A stretch of DNA of 64,000 nt from Litoribrevibacter euphylliae (GTDB lineage Bacteria > Pseudomonadota > Gammaproteobacteria > Pseudomonadales > Litoribrevibacteraceae): NCBI RefSeq assembly GCF_042646085.1, contig NZ_JBHRSZ010000007.1, positions 558,001 to 622,000 of the forward strand, given 5' to 3'. A program made the position numbers and the translations under genes. The notes below the pieces were generated by a model. That model had not been told where the DNA came from. It made no database searches and saw only the letters and a list, made by a program, of their open reading frames with translations. Shown here in pieces: positions 52,201 to 61,970 of this stretch (position 1 is its first letter; each line of letters starts with the position of its first letter).

Positions 52201-53634
52201 ATGCCTTCTTCAGCGGAAAAAAGTACGTTATACCAAGTGGTGGCGAATGAAATTGCTGAGGATATTCAGAGTGGTGTCTATCCGTCTGGTCAAAAAGTGC
52301 TCAGTGTGCGTAAGTTGAGTAAGCAACGCGGTGTCAGTATTTCAACCGTGACTCAAGCGTATGCATTACTCGAGGATCAGGGTTTTTTAATTGCGCGTCC
52401 GCAAGCAGGCTACTTTGTGCGCGAAGGGGCGAATGAACCGATTGAGCCACCTCCGATGTCGCCTGGCTCGGAACCGACCATCTGTTGTAAGAGCGATATG
52501 ATTCAACAGATGTTGGCTCACTGTAATCGTCCAGACATGGTGAACCTAGGTGCGGCGATTCCTGACTTGCACTTTGTGCCTGCCAAAGCCTTACAGACCT
52601 ACATTCAGAAAGTGACTCGATTCAATACCCGCGAAGTATTCAGTTATCAGTTCACGCCTGGTCACGAACCGCTGCGTGCCCAGATTGCTCAGCGTATGAG
52701 GTACAGTAATGTACGCTGCTCGGCCGAAGACATTATTGTCACCAATGGCTGCTCGGAAGCGCTGAACATTGCCTTGCGTGCGACCACCAAAGCCGGGGAC
52801 ATTGTAGCGGTAGAATCCCCCTGCTATTACGGCTTCTACCAATTGGCCGACGTGTTAGGGCTTAAACTGATTGAGATTCCAACCGATCCGGTGGAAGGCA
52901 TTGGCTTTGAAGCTTTAAAGTTGGCGTTGCAGCAGTGGGATGTGAAAGCGGTGGCGTTGACCTGTCGTCACAGTAATCCCACCGGCGCTTCAATCCCGCT
53001 ATTCAAACAAAAGCAGATTTATCAGCTCTGTAAAGTCTACGATGTGCCGATCATTGAAGATGATATCTATGGTGATCTGGGCTTTGCTGGCGAGAAAACC
53101 CATACCATGAAAGCCTTGGATGTGGATGGGCGCGTTATTTATTGTTCCTCGTTCTCGAAAACCATTGCGCCAGGTTTACGAGTAGGTTGGACCATTCCGG
53201 GACGTTATCGAGAAAAGTTGGAATGGCTACAGACCTTCAATACCTTCTCGGCGGCCAGTATTTCTCAATTTGCACTCAGTGCATATTTAGAAGGTGGGCA
53301 TTATGATCGCCATCTACGTACGGTTCAGGAAGCCTATCAGGAGAACCTGAATAACTTTAAGCAGACGATCAAGTGCAACTTCCCTGACGGCACGTTAATT
53401 TCAGAGCCTCGCGGTGGCTTTATTCTGTGGATTTGTTTGCCTGAGAAAGTGCGAGTTGTGGAGCTTCAGGAAAGGGCGTTGCACGAAGGTATTACCATTG
53501 TGCCTGGTGAGGTGTTTTCGGGTACGGACCATTTCCGGAATTATCTGCGTATCAGTTGTGCGGTGCCGTGGAATGACGACGTAAAGAATGCCATCCGCCT
53601 GTTAGGCAAGATGGCATGTGAAATGGCTCAGTAG
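52201..53634 (+). CDS. MocR-family (GntR-HTH plus aminotransferase-like) regulator
   Basis: The 477-residue protein has an N-terminal winged HTH of GntR type (YQVVANEIAEDIQSGVYPSG, VSISTVTQAYALLEDQGF) and a fold-type I PLP domain with the cofactor Lys in YCSSFSKTIAPGLRVGW. MocR proteins sense a PLP adduct with an amine or amino acid. It probably controls the divergent EamA gene and itself through the six-word operator. The ATG at 52201 has gagga 9 bases before; an upstream ATG at 52165 is weaker. Confidence 0.92.
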   Translation: MPSSAEKSTLYQVVANEIAEDIQSGVYPSGQKVLSVRKLSKQRGVSISTVTQAYALLEDQGFLIARPQAGYFVREGANEPIEPPPMSPGSEPTICCKSDMIQQMLAHCNRPDMVNLGAAIPDLHFVPAKALQTYIQKVTRFNTREVFSYQFTPGHEPLRAQIAQRMRYSNVRCSAEDIIVTNGCSEALNIALRATTKAGDIVAVESPCYYGFYQLADVLGLKLIEIPTDPVEGIGFEALKLALQQWDVKAVALTCRHSNPTGASIPLFKQKQIYQLCKVYDVPIIEDDIYGDLGFAGEKTHTMKALDVDGRVIYCSSFSKTIAPGLRVGWTIPGRYREKLEWLQTFNTFSAASISQFALSAYLEGGHYDRHLRTVQEAYQENLNNFKQTIKCNFPDGTLISEPRGGFILWICLPEKVRVVELQERALHEGITIVPGEVFSGTDHFRNYLRISCAVPWNDDVKNAIRLLGKMACEMAQ

Positions 53635-53754
53635 TTCATTTTAAGTAACTATTTCAATAACTGACTTCAATGAACTGACTTTAATAAGCTGACCTAGATG
53701 AACGGTTCAGCCTGAAAGCGTTAACTGCTGTAAAAGGGTTGGTAGGACCTTGTC

Positions 53755-55902
53755 CTACCAATTGATTCTCACGTCCAACGCCTCACCGGCATTGAGTGAG
53801 GAGCAAGGGTTTTGCACGGCGTATTCACCGGCAATACGCATATACTTAGGCTGACCGTCGTTGATGAACTGTGACAGGTCGAGTGAAGTCGTCAGTTGAT
53901 ACGCTTCCCCTTGTGCAGCATCGATATCGATTACCCGCTCTTCTGCGCTATCTTCAAAAACACCATCGTCGTTCAGGTCAATCCAGACGATCCAACTGAC
54001 AGGACGGGTTGTTGCTGCGGGCGTTCCCTGAATCTGAATCGGTACATTGGTAGCATCCGCCACAGTGATAACAGGGTTCGTGTAATCGGAGACCAACGCG
54101 TCGTAGTTCAGGTTTTGGCCATCGATGATGACCTGGTTAATTTGGTTTTCGCCGTTGTTATTATCACGAATCGGGCAGTACTGATCTGTAACCGAAACGG
54201 TACGCGTGAAGCTGTCCGTTCTGTTGTTGGTCGCATTGACGGTCAGTGTTACATCGTAGTCGCCGCTGGTGGCATAACTGTGTTGTGGGTTTTGATCGGT
54301 GGATGTGGTGCCGTCGCCAAAGTCCCAAAGCCATTCATCAACTTCAGCTGGTGTTTGACTGGTCTCGGTAAAGTGCGACGTTAGTTTATAGTTTCGGTAT
54401 TCAAAATGACTCAGGACGTCGCTTTCATCAAGGCGAATCTTAACGCTTCGGAACGCGTCTACCACGTCTGCCCTTGCATGCCCTAAATCTTCTGCCGAAT
54501 CCGCCATACACTCAGCCGCATCTGCTAGAGTCGAGTCAGCTTGCCAGCAGTTGCTTGCGGCATCGACCACTACTTGATACGCAGGTTCTATTCCCCACTG
54601 ATTAGCAAGCACGTGGAAGGGATAGGTGATCATGCCAATTCTTAAATAAGGGTTATTGCCAGCATCGTCATAGTCAAGATAGCTATCAATTGCTGAAGTC
54701 TCTGTTTTAATCTGGTTTAGATAGCGATAGCGGCTTTCGTGGGCGGATTCCAGACCATGAGTCCAGTCGTCGGTGGTGTTGGTCAAGTAATATTTAACCA
54801 TCACCCCAGAGATATCGCTGAATGCCTCGCTGAGAGTGCGTGTATCTGGACTGATATCATCCTCAAAGTTCATCAGGTTTCCTATTCTTAGGAGTACGCC
54901 GTGAGCGACTTCATGAGCAATAATATCCAATGTCGCGTAAGTGTAAGCTAGGCCATAGGCATCGCTGAAGTTTGCATAAGCGCCGTCCCAGAACGCATCG
55001 AGAGCCAGTTCGTCGCCATAATGAACACGAAGCCTGATTTTGTCTTCTAGAGGCGGTTCACCTAAATATTTCAAGAACGCATCGTAAACTATCGTGCCGT
55101 AGTACATCGCATCGTTTAATGTGGAATAGGTGTAAATATCCACATTATTATCTTTCAGAATTGGACGTTCAGTATTTTCAGGCGTGTCATTACATAAAAA
55201 CGAGTAGGCTGGGAAGGTGGTATCGTTAGCCGTGTTGGCTTGATCGTTGGCGTTTTCCCATACGGTATCCCGTTCATTGCCCATGTCGATTACTTGTACC
55301 AAGCCATTATCTAAATAACACAGGCCGCCTTGTTCACTGGTGCGGCGGATACTGATGGTTGGGCGATCGGTGCCATAGATCCAGTTTTGCTGTTCATTGC
55401 CGCCAGGCCCGGTCATTTCTACATTGCCTGTGAAATCGTGGAAATGAATCAAGGTTCCATCTTCTGACTCACCAGTGTTATTTGCAGGGAAGAGTAGTAA
55501 ACCCTTACTTCCCGCAGGAATCGCTGTATTAGCAGGTATAGAGAGTTGGAATGGTGATTCTGCTTCTGAGGTTAACCAGGCATCTCCCAACTTAACCCCT
55601 GTATTGGTAGCCCAATAGACATTGACTTGTTCAGTATTGGAGTCGTTGGCTGTGGTATTAGCGATTAACTGAATTTCAATATCGCCAGAGATTTGGTTGG
55701 GATCGCCATCCTGGTCTCTCAAAACAGCGTGCTGGATGACGTTCTCTGGTACTTCAGACGCTGGTGTGCCGGTATCAGGAGGTGTAGTCGGATCGCTGGA
55801 GCTACCACCTCCGCCACCCCCACCACCACACGCGGTAAGCAGTAGAATTGAAGCGCAGCTCAATACTCGGTAGCTGGATCGGTGAATTACAGAAAACAGC
55901 AT
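53755..55902 (-). CDS. Secreted lipoprotein metalloprotease (M4-like) with PKD and GEVED domains
   Basis: The 715-residue protein has a lipobox (ILLLTAC) followed by a Gly run. Its peptidase region has HEVAH in DIIAHEVAHGVLLRIGN, with the downstream Glu in LSEAFSDISGV, the thermolysin-like zinc arrangement. Behind it come a PKD domain (WLWDFGDGTTSTDQNP) and a C-terminal GEVED-type domain (WIDLNDDGVFEDSAEERV). It probably degrades extracellular protein. The M4 domain looks divergent, with short N-terminal propeptide-like sequence. Confidence 0.82.
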   Translation of the reverse strand: MLFSVIHRSSYRVLSCASILLLTACGGGGGGGGSSSDPTTPPDTGTPASEVPENVIQHAVLRDQDGDPNQISGDIEIQLIANTTANDSNTEQVNVYWATNTGVKLGDAWLTSEAESPFQLSIPANTAIPAGSKGLLLFPANNTGESEDGTLIHFHDFTGNVEMTGPGGNEQQNWIYGTDRPTISIRRTSEQGGLCYLDNGLVQVIDMGNERDTVWENANDQANTANDTTFPAYSFLCNDTPENTERPILKDNNVDIYTYSTLNDAMYYGTIVYDAFLKYLGEPPLEDKIRLRVHYGDELALDAFWDGAYANFSDAYGLAYTYATLDIIAHEVAHGVLLRIGNLMNFEDDISPDTRTLSEAFSDISGVMVKYYLTNTTDDWTHGLESAHESRYRYLNQIKTETSAIDSYLDYDDAGNNPYLRIGMITYPFHVLANQWGIEPAYQVVVDAASNCWQADSTLADAAECMADSAEDLGHARADVVDAFRSVKIRLDESDVLSHFEYRNYKLTSHFTETSQTPAEVDEWLWDFGDGTTSTDQNPQHSYATSGDYDVTLTVNATNNRTDSFTRTVSVTDQYCPIRDNNNGENQINQVIIDGQNLNYDALVSDYTNPVITVADATNVPIQIQGTPAATTRPVSWIVWIDLNDDGVFEDSAEERVIDIDAAQGEAYQLTTSLDLSQFINDGQPKYMRIAGEYAVQNPCSSLNAGEALDVRINW

Positions 55903-56138
55903 GGTCTGTCCTTAGGCCATTGGGAAGTAATATGTTCGTTGGAGTACTTGAACGAAAGTTCGTTGTTATATCATCAAATTTTAACTGAACAGTTAATGAG
56001 TTCTTGAAAGTATAGAAATTCTAACGATGGAGGCTTTTAGTGACTATATTAAGGATGTTTTTGACAGGTACTTATCAGGTTGATGCATGAAATAAGCTTC
56101 TGCCCAAGACTGGCTTGGGCTAGCTTGGTTTTATTGGA

Positions 56139-56504
56139 TTACTCCTCAGACCATTCATCAATAAATTCTTGGAGAAGCATTGTTTCTTCAGGATTAATAT
56201 CTCCGATCTCATGATCGAAGAGATAGATTGTGTCTCCAGATTCCCCTTCTTTAATACAATAAATGCTCCCTCCTCCATTCCATCCCACGGCTAAAAGATC
56301 ATTCGTATAGCCCACTGGCCAATCTTCTTCACGGTAGTTTCTTGAGCTAAGTGTTTCAGATATGATTTTTTTGGCCGTTCCAAATATACCTTCATCTTCA
56401 TCAGTAATTAGGAACTCTGGGAAGCTTGATAAGAATTCTCGATATTTATTGGGTATTTGAATTCCTAATGTGTCTTCGATGTTTTTTAATTCATCTTCGG
56501 TCAT
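56139..56504 (-). CDS. SMI1/KNR4 (SUKH) family protein
   Basis: The 121-residue acidic protein has the SUKH pattern: TEDELKNIEDTLGIQIPNKY, REFLSSFPEF, and GWNGGGSIYCI. SUKH proteins are often immunity proteins for nuclease or other polymorphic toxins. No toxin gene lies beside it, so it may be an orphan immunity gene. It is A/T-rich compared with the neighbours. Confidence 0.85.
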   Translation of the reverse strand: MTEDELKNIEDTLGIQIPNKYREFLSSFPEFLITDEDEGIFGTAKKIISETLSSRNYREEDWPVGYTNDLLAVGWNGGGSIYCIKEGESGDTIYLFDHEIGDINPEETMLLQEFIDEWSEE

Positions 56505-56551
56505 ACTATTTCACTTCTTCTGATTTAATGTGTTGGCGCTGAGAGGCTCTG

Positions 56552-57409
56552 TTAATCCTGAGATCGCTGATACTCTCGAACCCCTTCCTCAATCAAACGT
56601 CCAGCAATGCTGGTGATTGGCGGATGCGTTGGAAGCTCATCAAAATGGAACCATTGCGCGTCTTCAATTTCGTCGGGGTTGATGGTGATCTCACCATCGC
56701 GGTAGTCGGCGATATAACCTAACATCAGTTGTGACGGGAATGGCCAGCTCTGGCTGCTGAAATAACGGATATTTTTTACTTTGATGCCGGTTTCTTCCCA
56801 GACTTCTCGCTTCACTGCTTGTTCCGGGGTTTCCCCTGGTTCCATAAAACCGGCTAGAGTACTGTAGAAGTTCGAGGTGCGATGTGCGCCTTTGGCTAAC
56901 AGACATTGATCCCCTTTTTTGATCAAGACGATCACACAAGGAGAAATTCGAGGGTAAAAGTAGAGGCTGCAGGAGGTGCATTTGAAACTGTATTCTTGTG
57001 GCACCTGCTCTGTGGTGCCGCCGCAACGGCCGCAAAATTTATGATTTTCATGCCAGTCCAACAGTTGTCGAGCGCGTCCGAGCAATTTCGGCAGGGTTTT
57101 GTGTTCTAGCAAAATCAGTGAGCGCAGGTTGGACAGTCGCATGTTGTCTGGGAGCCGGGTGTGCTCAGGTAATCGACAGGTATAAATATTGGCACTTTGC
57201 TTTTCTTTGCTGTGACCGATAAAGAGCCGTGGTTCGTCTTGCATCAGCGCGTCAGCGTCGTCGGCGGAAAGAAAAGGGGAGTGGCTTTCATTGAGCACAA
57301 CTTGATCGCGCACAAAGAGCACAAAACAATCCGTTTCCCCGATGTGTAGCTGAATAGAAAGCCTGAGGGGATGTTCGAGTTGATCCTTGTCGATATGTGA
57401 ATTGCTCAT
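56552..57409 (-). CDS. nudC: NAD(H) pyrophosphatase / decapping Nudix hydrolase NudC
   Basis: The 285-residue protein has the four-Cys zinc ribbon (KFCGRCGGTTEQ and FKCTSCSLYFYP), the Nudix box GFMEPGETPEQAVKREVWEE followed by TGI, and the NudC signature SSQSWPFPSQLMLGY. NudC splits NADH and removes NAD caps from RNA. Length is slightly above E. coli NudC (257). It may be near the SUKH gene by chance. Confidence 0.93.
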   Translation of the reverse strand: MSNSHIDKDQLEHPLRLSIQLHIGETDCFVLFVRDQVVLNESHSPFLSADDADALMQDEPRLFIGHSKEKQSANIYTCRLPEHTRLPDNMRLSNLRSLILLEHKTLPKLLGRARQLLDWHENHKFCGRCGGTTEQVPQEYSFKCTSCSLYFYPRISPCVIVLIKKGDQCLLAKGAHRTSNFYSTLAGFMEPGETPEQAVKREVWEETGIKVKNIRYFSSQSWPFPSQLMLGYIADYRDGEITINPDEIEDAQWFHFDELPTHPPITSIAGRLIEEGVREYQRSQD

Positions 57410-57565
57410 GAATGCTGTCCTAGCGCGATACCTTGTGAAGGTTTAACAAAACGATGTTTCGAAAACCATAGGGAAGCTAACGCTATCATGAGCTCAGACC
57501 AGAGTAAAATCTCTGGCCTGATGAGTCCGAGTTCCTAAATGATCACTAACGTGATGTGTTTACCA

Positions 57566-58033
57566 TCAGTGAACCACAGTAAAGCGAGCCACTCTGGGAC
57601 GAGTCAGGGTGCAGTAATCAATCATATCCATCTGAACAATTTCGGTGTGTGATCCAGCATTAAAGCTGATGCTGTCTTGGCTGGATAAATACGCCGATAG
57701 AATCACTGGCATCCCGTACAGGTTACCAAACGGCGGCATGCTGCCCGTTTCACAGTTTGGAAACTCATCTTCAAATTCGTCTTCGTGACACAGACGGACT
57801 TTTTCTCCACCAAGGGCATCGGAAAGTTGATCGAAGTTGATTCGTTCACATGCGGCGGTTACCACCATAAGGTGTTTGCCATCCACTTCGATGATGATCG
57901 GTTTGGCCATTTCTTTTCCAGAAATATGGGTGGCTTCTGCCGTTTCCTGAGCGGTAAAGGTCGGGGAGTGGTTGTGTGCCATATATCGGACGCGATTGGC
58001 GTCGAGATATTCGGATAGTAGTCTGACAGGCAT
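57566..58033 (-). CDS. YbaK/ProRS-associated editing domain protein
   Basis: The 155-residue protein has the YbaK fold pattern: YMAHNHSPTFTAQETAEATH, ISGKEMAKPIIIE, and FPNCETGSMPPFGNLYGMPV. Family members remove mischarged amino acids from tRNA. Start is at 58033, where ggagg lies 6 bases before the ATG; a GTG- or ATG-led extension to 58072 is not needed. Confidence 0.82.
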   Translation of the reverse strand: MPVRLLSEYLDANRVRYMAHNHSPTFTAQETAEATHISGKEMAKPIIIEVDGKHLMVVTAACERINFDQLSDALGGEKVRLCHEDEFEDEFPNCETGSMPPFGNLYGMPVILSAYLSSQDSISFNAGSHTEIVQMDMIDYCTLTRPRVARFTVVH

Positions 58034-58508
58034 GGTGAAACCTCCAATACGGCTTGAGGAGACAGAACTCAATTTATCCTTCTGATGTGTCTTCCTCGGT
58101 AATTAAATGTACTGTCTCTTACATTGGTTAATGCCTTAATAGCCCGATAGCGTCGAGGATCGTGGACGATCATGTTTCGCTATTCGATGTATCTCTAATT
58201 AAGGTTCAAAGGCACTATTTTGCAAAATCGAATCAGGAAAATATGACAGGCGGTTGTGATTGAGTGTTGGGCGCTATGTGGGGCTTATGGATGGTTTCTA
58301 TGGCGTGGTTAATAAAGCAGGAGAGAGGCTGGTGTTAAGTTTACGTTTACGTTAAGGTAATCTTTTTGGTAGGTCGATCATCTATAGATCGTTTGGTGTA
58401 TCTATACTAGTGATCCAATGGCAGGATCTTCATGTCATATCAGATCCTTATGGCCTGCTTTAAGAACAAACAAGTGCAGAATATAGAGTGAAGAGTAAGG
58501 ACCCCATC
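58034..58508. other. Divergent intergenic region
   Basis: This 475-base stretch lies between the YbaK-type gene and acetoacetyl-CoA synthetase. I see no gene and no named site. Confidence 0.4.
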
Positions 58509-60566
58509 ATGGCTCAGCAACCGCTTTGGCAACCTTCTGAAACACAACGTCAGCAAACGCAAATGTCGGCGTTTATGAGGTTTGTTGGTAAGCAGGATTT
58601 AGATTATCAGCAACTGTGGCAGTGGAGTGTTGATCAGCCAGAACAATTTTGGTCGCAACTTTGGTCCTTTGCTGAGTTGGTACCAGCCCTGAATGATCAA
58701 ACGTTCAATCATCCAGAGAAGGTGCTTGAGAATTCTGGTCAGATGCCAGGCGCACGCTGGTTTCCCGATCTCAAAATGAACTTTGCTGAAAATCTGCTAA
58801 AGCGCTGCCGGGACGACGACTTTGATGCCTCAAAAGCCGCGTTGGTGTTTCGGGATGAAGCCGGTAACCGATCTTCTCTTAGTTATATCGATTTGTATTT
58901 CCAAGTGGCTCAGCTGGCCGCATCGTTTAAGGCGTCGGGGGTTCAAGCCGGAGACCGAGTCGTTGGTTTTATGCCAAATGTCCCGGAGACTGTGGTTGCG
59001 ATGCTAGCGGCTACCAGCATGGGCGCAATTTGGTCATCGTGCTCACCGGACTTTGGTTTGCAGGGGGTACTGGATCGTTTCGGACAAATCGAGCCGAAAG
59101 TGCTGATCACCACCGATGGATACTACTATGGCGGTAAAACACTGGATTCTCTGTCTAAGGTGGAGCGCATTGTTGAACACTTACCGTCACTTCAACAGCT
59201 GGTGGTGGTTAACTATATCAACAAGCAGGCTGATTCTCTTTTTGGTGAAGCCTCGGATAGTAAAATCTCGAACAGTAAAGCCGCTGACTTAAGCGCTTTT
59301 GATGGACAAAACTTCAAGACTACCCATTGGGTTGATTACCTCGATGAGCGAGCGACTGCCATTATTTATGAGCAGTTACCCTTCGACCATCCTTTGTATG
59401 TGATGTATTCCAGCGGCACGACGGGTGTCCCTAAATGCATGGTTCATAGTGCAGGTGGCACTCTAATCCAGCATGCGAAAGAACTCATGCTGCATACCGA
59501 TCTCAAGCAAGATGACACCATTTTCTATTACACCACTTGCGGTTGGATGATGTGGAACTGGCTGGTGTCCAGTTTGATGACAGGTGCGACGCTGGTGTTG
59601 TTCGATGGTTCGCCGTTTCATCCTGGGTCAGAAGTACTTTGGGACATGGCGGCACAAGAAGGTGTGTCTATTTTTGGTACATCCGCCAAATACATTGCGG
59701 CGTTGGAAAAGGCTGGCGTAAAACCGGCTCAAAGTCATGATGTGTCTGCATTAAAAGCCATCTTATCCACAGGCTCACCGTTAGCGCACGAAAGCTTTGA
59801 TTATGTCTATCGGGAGATTAAGTCTGACTTGTGTTTATCCTCGATTTCCGGGGGCACCGACATCATCTCCTGCTTTGTTTTGGGCAATCCGAATTTGCCC
59901 GTATGGCGGGGTGAATTGCAATGCGTTGGCTTAGGGATGGCAGTGTCGATCTACGATGAGAGCGGAACGTCGGTGCAGGATCAAAAAGGGGAGCTGGTCT
60001 GTGAGAAGGTGTTCCCGTCAATGCCGGTAGGTTTTTGGAATGATGCCGATGGCAAAAAATTTCACAAGGCCTACTTTGCGTCTTGGCCGGGGGTGTGGGC
60101 GCATGGCGATTACGGTGAGTTAGTTCATCATGATCAGCAGGCGCATTTGGGCATGATCATCCATGGTCGCTCGGATGCGGTACTGAATCCGGGCGGTGTG
60201 CGTATCGGAACCGCAGAAATCTATCGCCAGGTCGAGCAAGTCGACGGTGTTGTCGAGAGCATTGCTGTTGGTCAACACTGGCACGATGACGTGCGAGTGG
60301 TGCTGTTTGTGGTGTTGGCGGAAGGACGCACTTTGGATGACGCTCTCATTAATGAGATTCGTACGACCATTCGTAAAAACACCACACCGCGTCATGTTCC
60401 AGCCAAAGTCATTCAAGTGGCGGATATCCCTCGAACGATTTCAGGCAAGATTGTGGAATTAGCGGTACGAAATGTCATTCACGGCGAGCCGGTAAAGAAC
60501 ACCGATGCCCTTAAAAACCCGGAAGCGTTGGCGCTCTTTAAAGATCTTGAGGAATTAAAGGTTTAG
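58509..60566 (+). CDS. Acetoacetyl-CoA synthetase
   Basis: The 685-residue adenylate-forming enzyme has the AMP-binding core VMYSSGTTGVPKCMVHSAGG, the A8-like region HAKELMLHTDLKQDD and the C-terminal GRSDAVLNPGGVRIGTAEIY, with the acetylated-Lys site in RTISGKIVELAV. The opening WQPSETQRQQTQMSAF and WRGELQCVG fit acetoacetyl-CoA synthetases rather than acetyl-CoA synthetases. It activates acetoacetate for ketone-body or PHB use. Start at 58509 is preceded by aagga. Confidence 0.92.
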   Translation: MAQQPLWQPSETQRQQTQMSAFMRFVGKQDLDYQQLWQWSVDQPEQFWSQLWSFAELVPALNDQTFNHPEKVLENSGQMPGARWFPDLKMNFAENLLKRCRDDDFDASKAALVFRDEAGNRSSLSYIDLYFQVAQLAASFKASGVQAGDRVVGFMPNVPETVVAMLAATSMGAIWSSCSPDFGLQGVLDRFGQIEPKVLITTDGYYYGGKTLDSLSKVERIVEHLPSLQQLVVVNYINKQADSLFGEASDSKISNSKAADLSAFDGQNFKTTHWVDYLDERATAIIYEQLPFDHPLYVMYSSGTTGVPKCMVHSAGGTLIQHAKELMLHTDLKQDDTIFYYTTCGWMMWNWLVSSLMTGATLVLFDGSPFHPGSEVLWDMAAQEGVSIFGTSAKYIAALEKAGVKPAQSHDVSALKAILSTGSPLAHESFDYVYREIKSDLCLSSISGGTDIISCFVLGNPNLPVWRGELQCVGLGMAVSIYDESGTSVQDQKGELVCEKVFPSMPVGFWNDADGKKFHKAYFASWPGVWAHGDYGELVHHDQQAHLGMIIHGRSDAVLNPGGVRIGTAEIYRQVEQVDGVVESIAVGQHWHDDVRVVLFVVLAEGRTLDDALINEIRTTIRKNTTPRHVPAKVIQVADIPRTISGKIVELAVRNVIHGEPVKNTDALKNPEALALFKDLEELKV

Positions 60567-60640
60567 CAAAGGGCTGTAGATTAAAGGGCTATAGATTTAA
60601 AGAATTGGGCCTTTGCAATACCACATCAACTGACATCGAG

Positions 60641-61780
60641 TTATTCGACTAAAAGCTGGCGCAAGATCTTGTTGATCATGTCCTGCTGACTGTTGGAGTG
60701 GGTTTTAGCAAGGCACGATTTGACTTGTTGTCGTACGGTGCTGAGTTCGGAGTTCCTGACGTCTGCAATGGCATCAATGGTCATGCCGTTGAGTAAGCGA
60801 CTGCAGATGTCTGCTTCCGAACGGGTCAGGGTATAGAGTTCTCTGATTTCTTCTGCGGCGATGTAACGAGACAGTGCACAAGCCTCAACAGAAATCACCA
60901 CGCCAGGCATGGCCGTTTCTCCCCAGGGTGTCATGCGCTTGTGCAGCCAAGGCTTGAGTTGAACGCGATAGCGGGTTGCTTGATCCGAGCAATAGAATTG
61001 TTGTTGAAAGCTGGGTGTGACGGTTTGTTGAATGCCGTGCAAACTGTTCAAACAGGCGTGAGCGGCTTGAGTATATTTCTTTTGGAATGCCGGGTTTTGG
61101 AAGCGTAATTGGTTTTTCCGGTTCGGCTTGAAGAGCTTGGTTGTGGTCAGAAGTTGCTCTGCAGCGCTGTTGTAAAACTCTATGTGATCCAAGTCTCGGC
61201 AAACGATTAAGGCTTCATTCAAGCCATTAAATACTTGGTGTACTTTAATCTTCTCTTGCTGTGTACCTTGCAGTTTCTGGGCAAGCGAAAGACTTTGTTG
61301 GATATGGGGTAAGAAAGTATTTACTGTTTCTATGGTTGATTGGTCGTAATGTTCTTGCTTTGTACCTCGCATGAAGGCTAATTCGGTAATGATGTTTTCG
61401 GAAGGTGGTGCCAGCAGACAACCGATGGAATGGCGAATATCGACCGGTTTCGCAAAGTCGTTATAAATCTCGGTGTTCAAAAACCCCTTGTCATCACAGA
61501 CGTCATGGCTGGCATGAAATTGATTGTAACGGTTGTTGCCTAAGCCCTGTGTCCAAACGTCTACTTGATAGAAGTGCTCTTGATAGCGTTCGAAGTGGCC
61601 GTCCTCAAAGCCTTGCTCATAAAAGCCAATGGGTTGCTCGTCGATATCTGATCGCGCGGCCATAAAGGCGTGCGTGGAATGTGTTCTTCGACTGATTTTA
61701 TCTAATACTGCCTGCCAGGTGTCGGGTGACTCTATGGTGCCGTAGATCATTTGTATGATGTCTGACTGCTCGATATCCAT
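60641..61780 (-). CDS. LuxR-family transcriptional regulator
   Basis: The 379-residue protein has a large N-terminal part of about 300 residues without a known domain that I can name, then a C-terminal LuxR HTH (YTLTRSEADICSRLLNGMTI, DAIADVRNSELSTVRQQVKS). The HTH is somewhat divergent. It has no acyl-homoserine-lactone pocket signature that I recognise. It is convergent with the acetoacetyl-CoA synthetase gene. Confidence 0.8.
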   Translation of the reverse strand: MDIEQSDIIQMIYGTIESPDTWQAVLDKISRRTHSTHAFMAARSDIDEQPIGFYEQGFEDGHFERYQEHFYQVDVWTQGLGNNRYNQFHASHDVCDDKGFLNTEIYNDFAKPVDIRHSIGCLLAPPSENIITELAFMRGTKQEHYDQSTIETVNTFLPHIQQSLSLAQKLQGTQQEKIKVHQVFNGLNEALIVCRDLDHIEFYNSAAEQLLTTTKLFKPNRKNQLRFQNPAFQKKYTQAAHACLNSLHGIQQTVTPSFQQQFYCSDQATRYRVQLKPWLHKRMTPWGETAMPGVVISVEACALSRYIAAEEIRELYTLTRSEADICSRLLNGMTIDAIADVRNSELSTVRQQVKSCLAKTHSNSQQDMINKILRQLLVE

Positions 61781-61970
61781 TGCTTTTCTCGTAGCTTCTG
61801 TGACATGTCTTCATGTTTTTATACCAAATGGTAGATGATTGATAAATATTGAAACGGAATACTCTCAGAAGTTGGTCTACCTTTTAATGTGGATAGTTTG
61901 GAGTTATCCACAAAGTCTGTTTAGACAATGATCCCAGGGACACTTATATAACGCATCTCAGGAGAGATAC

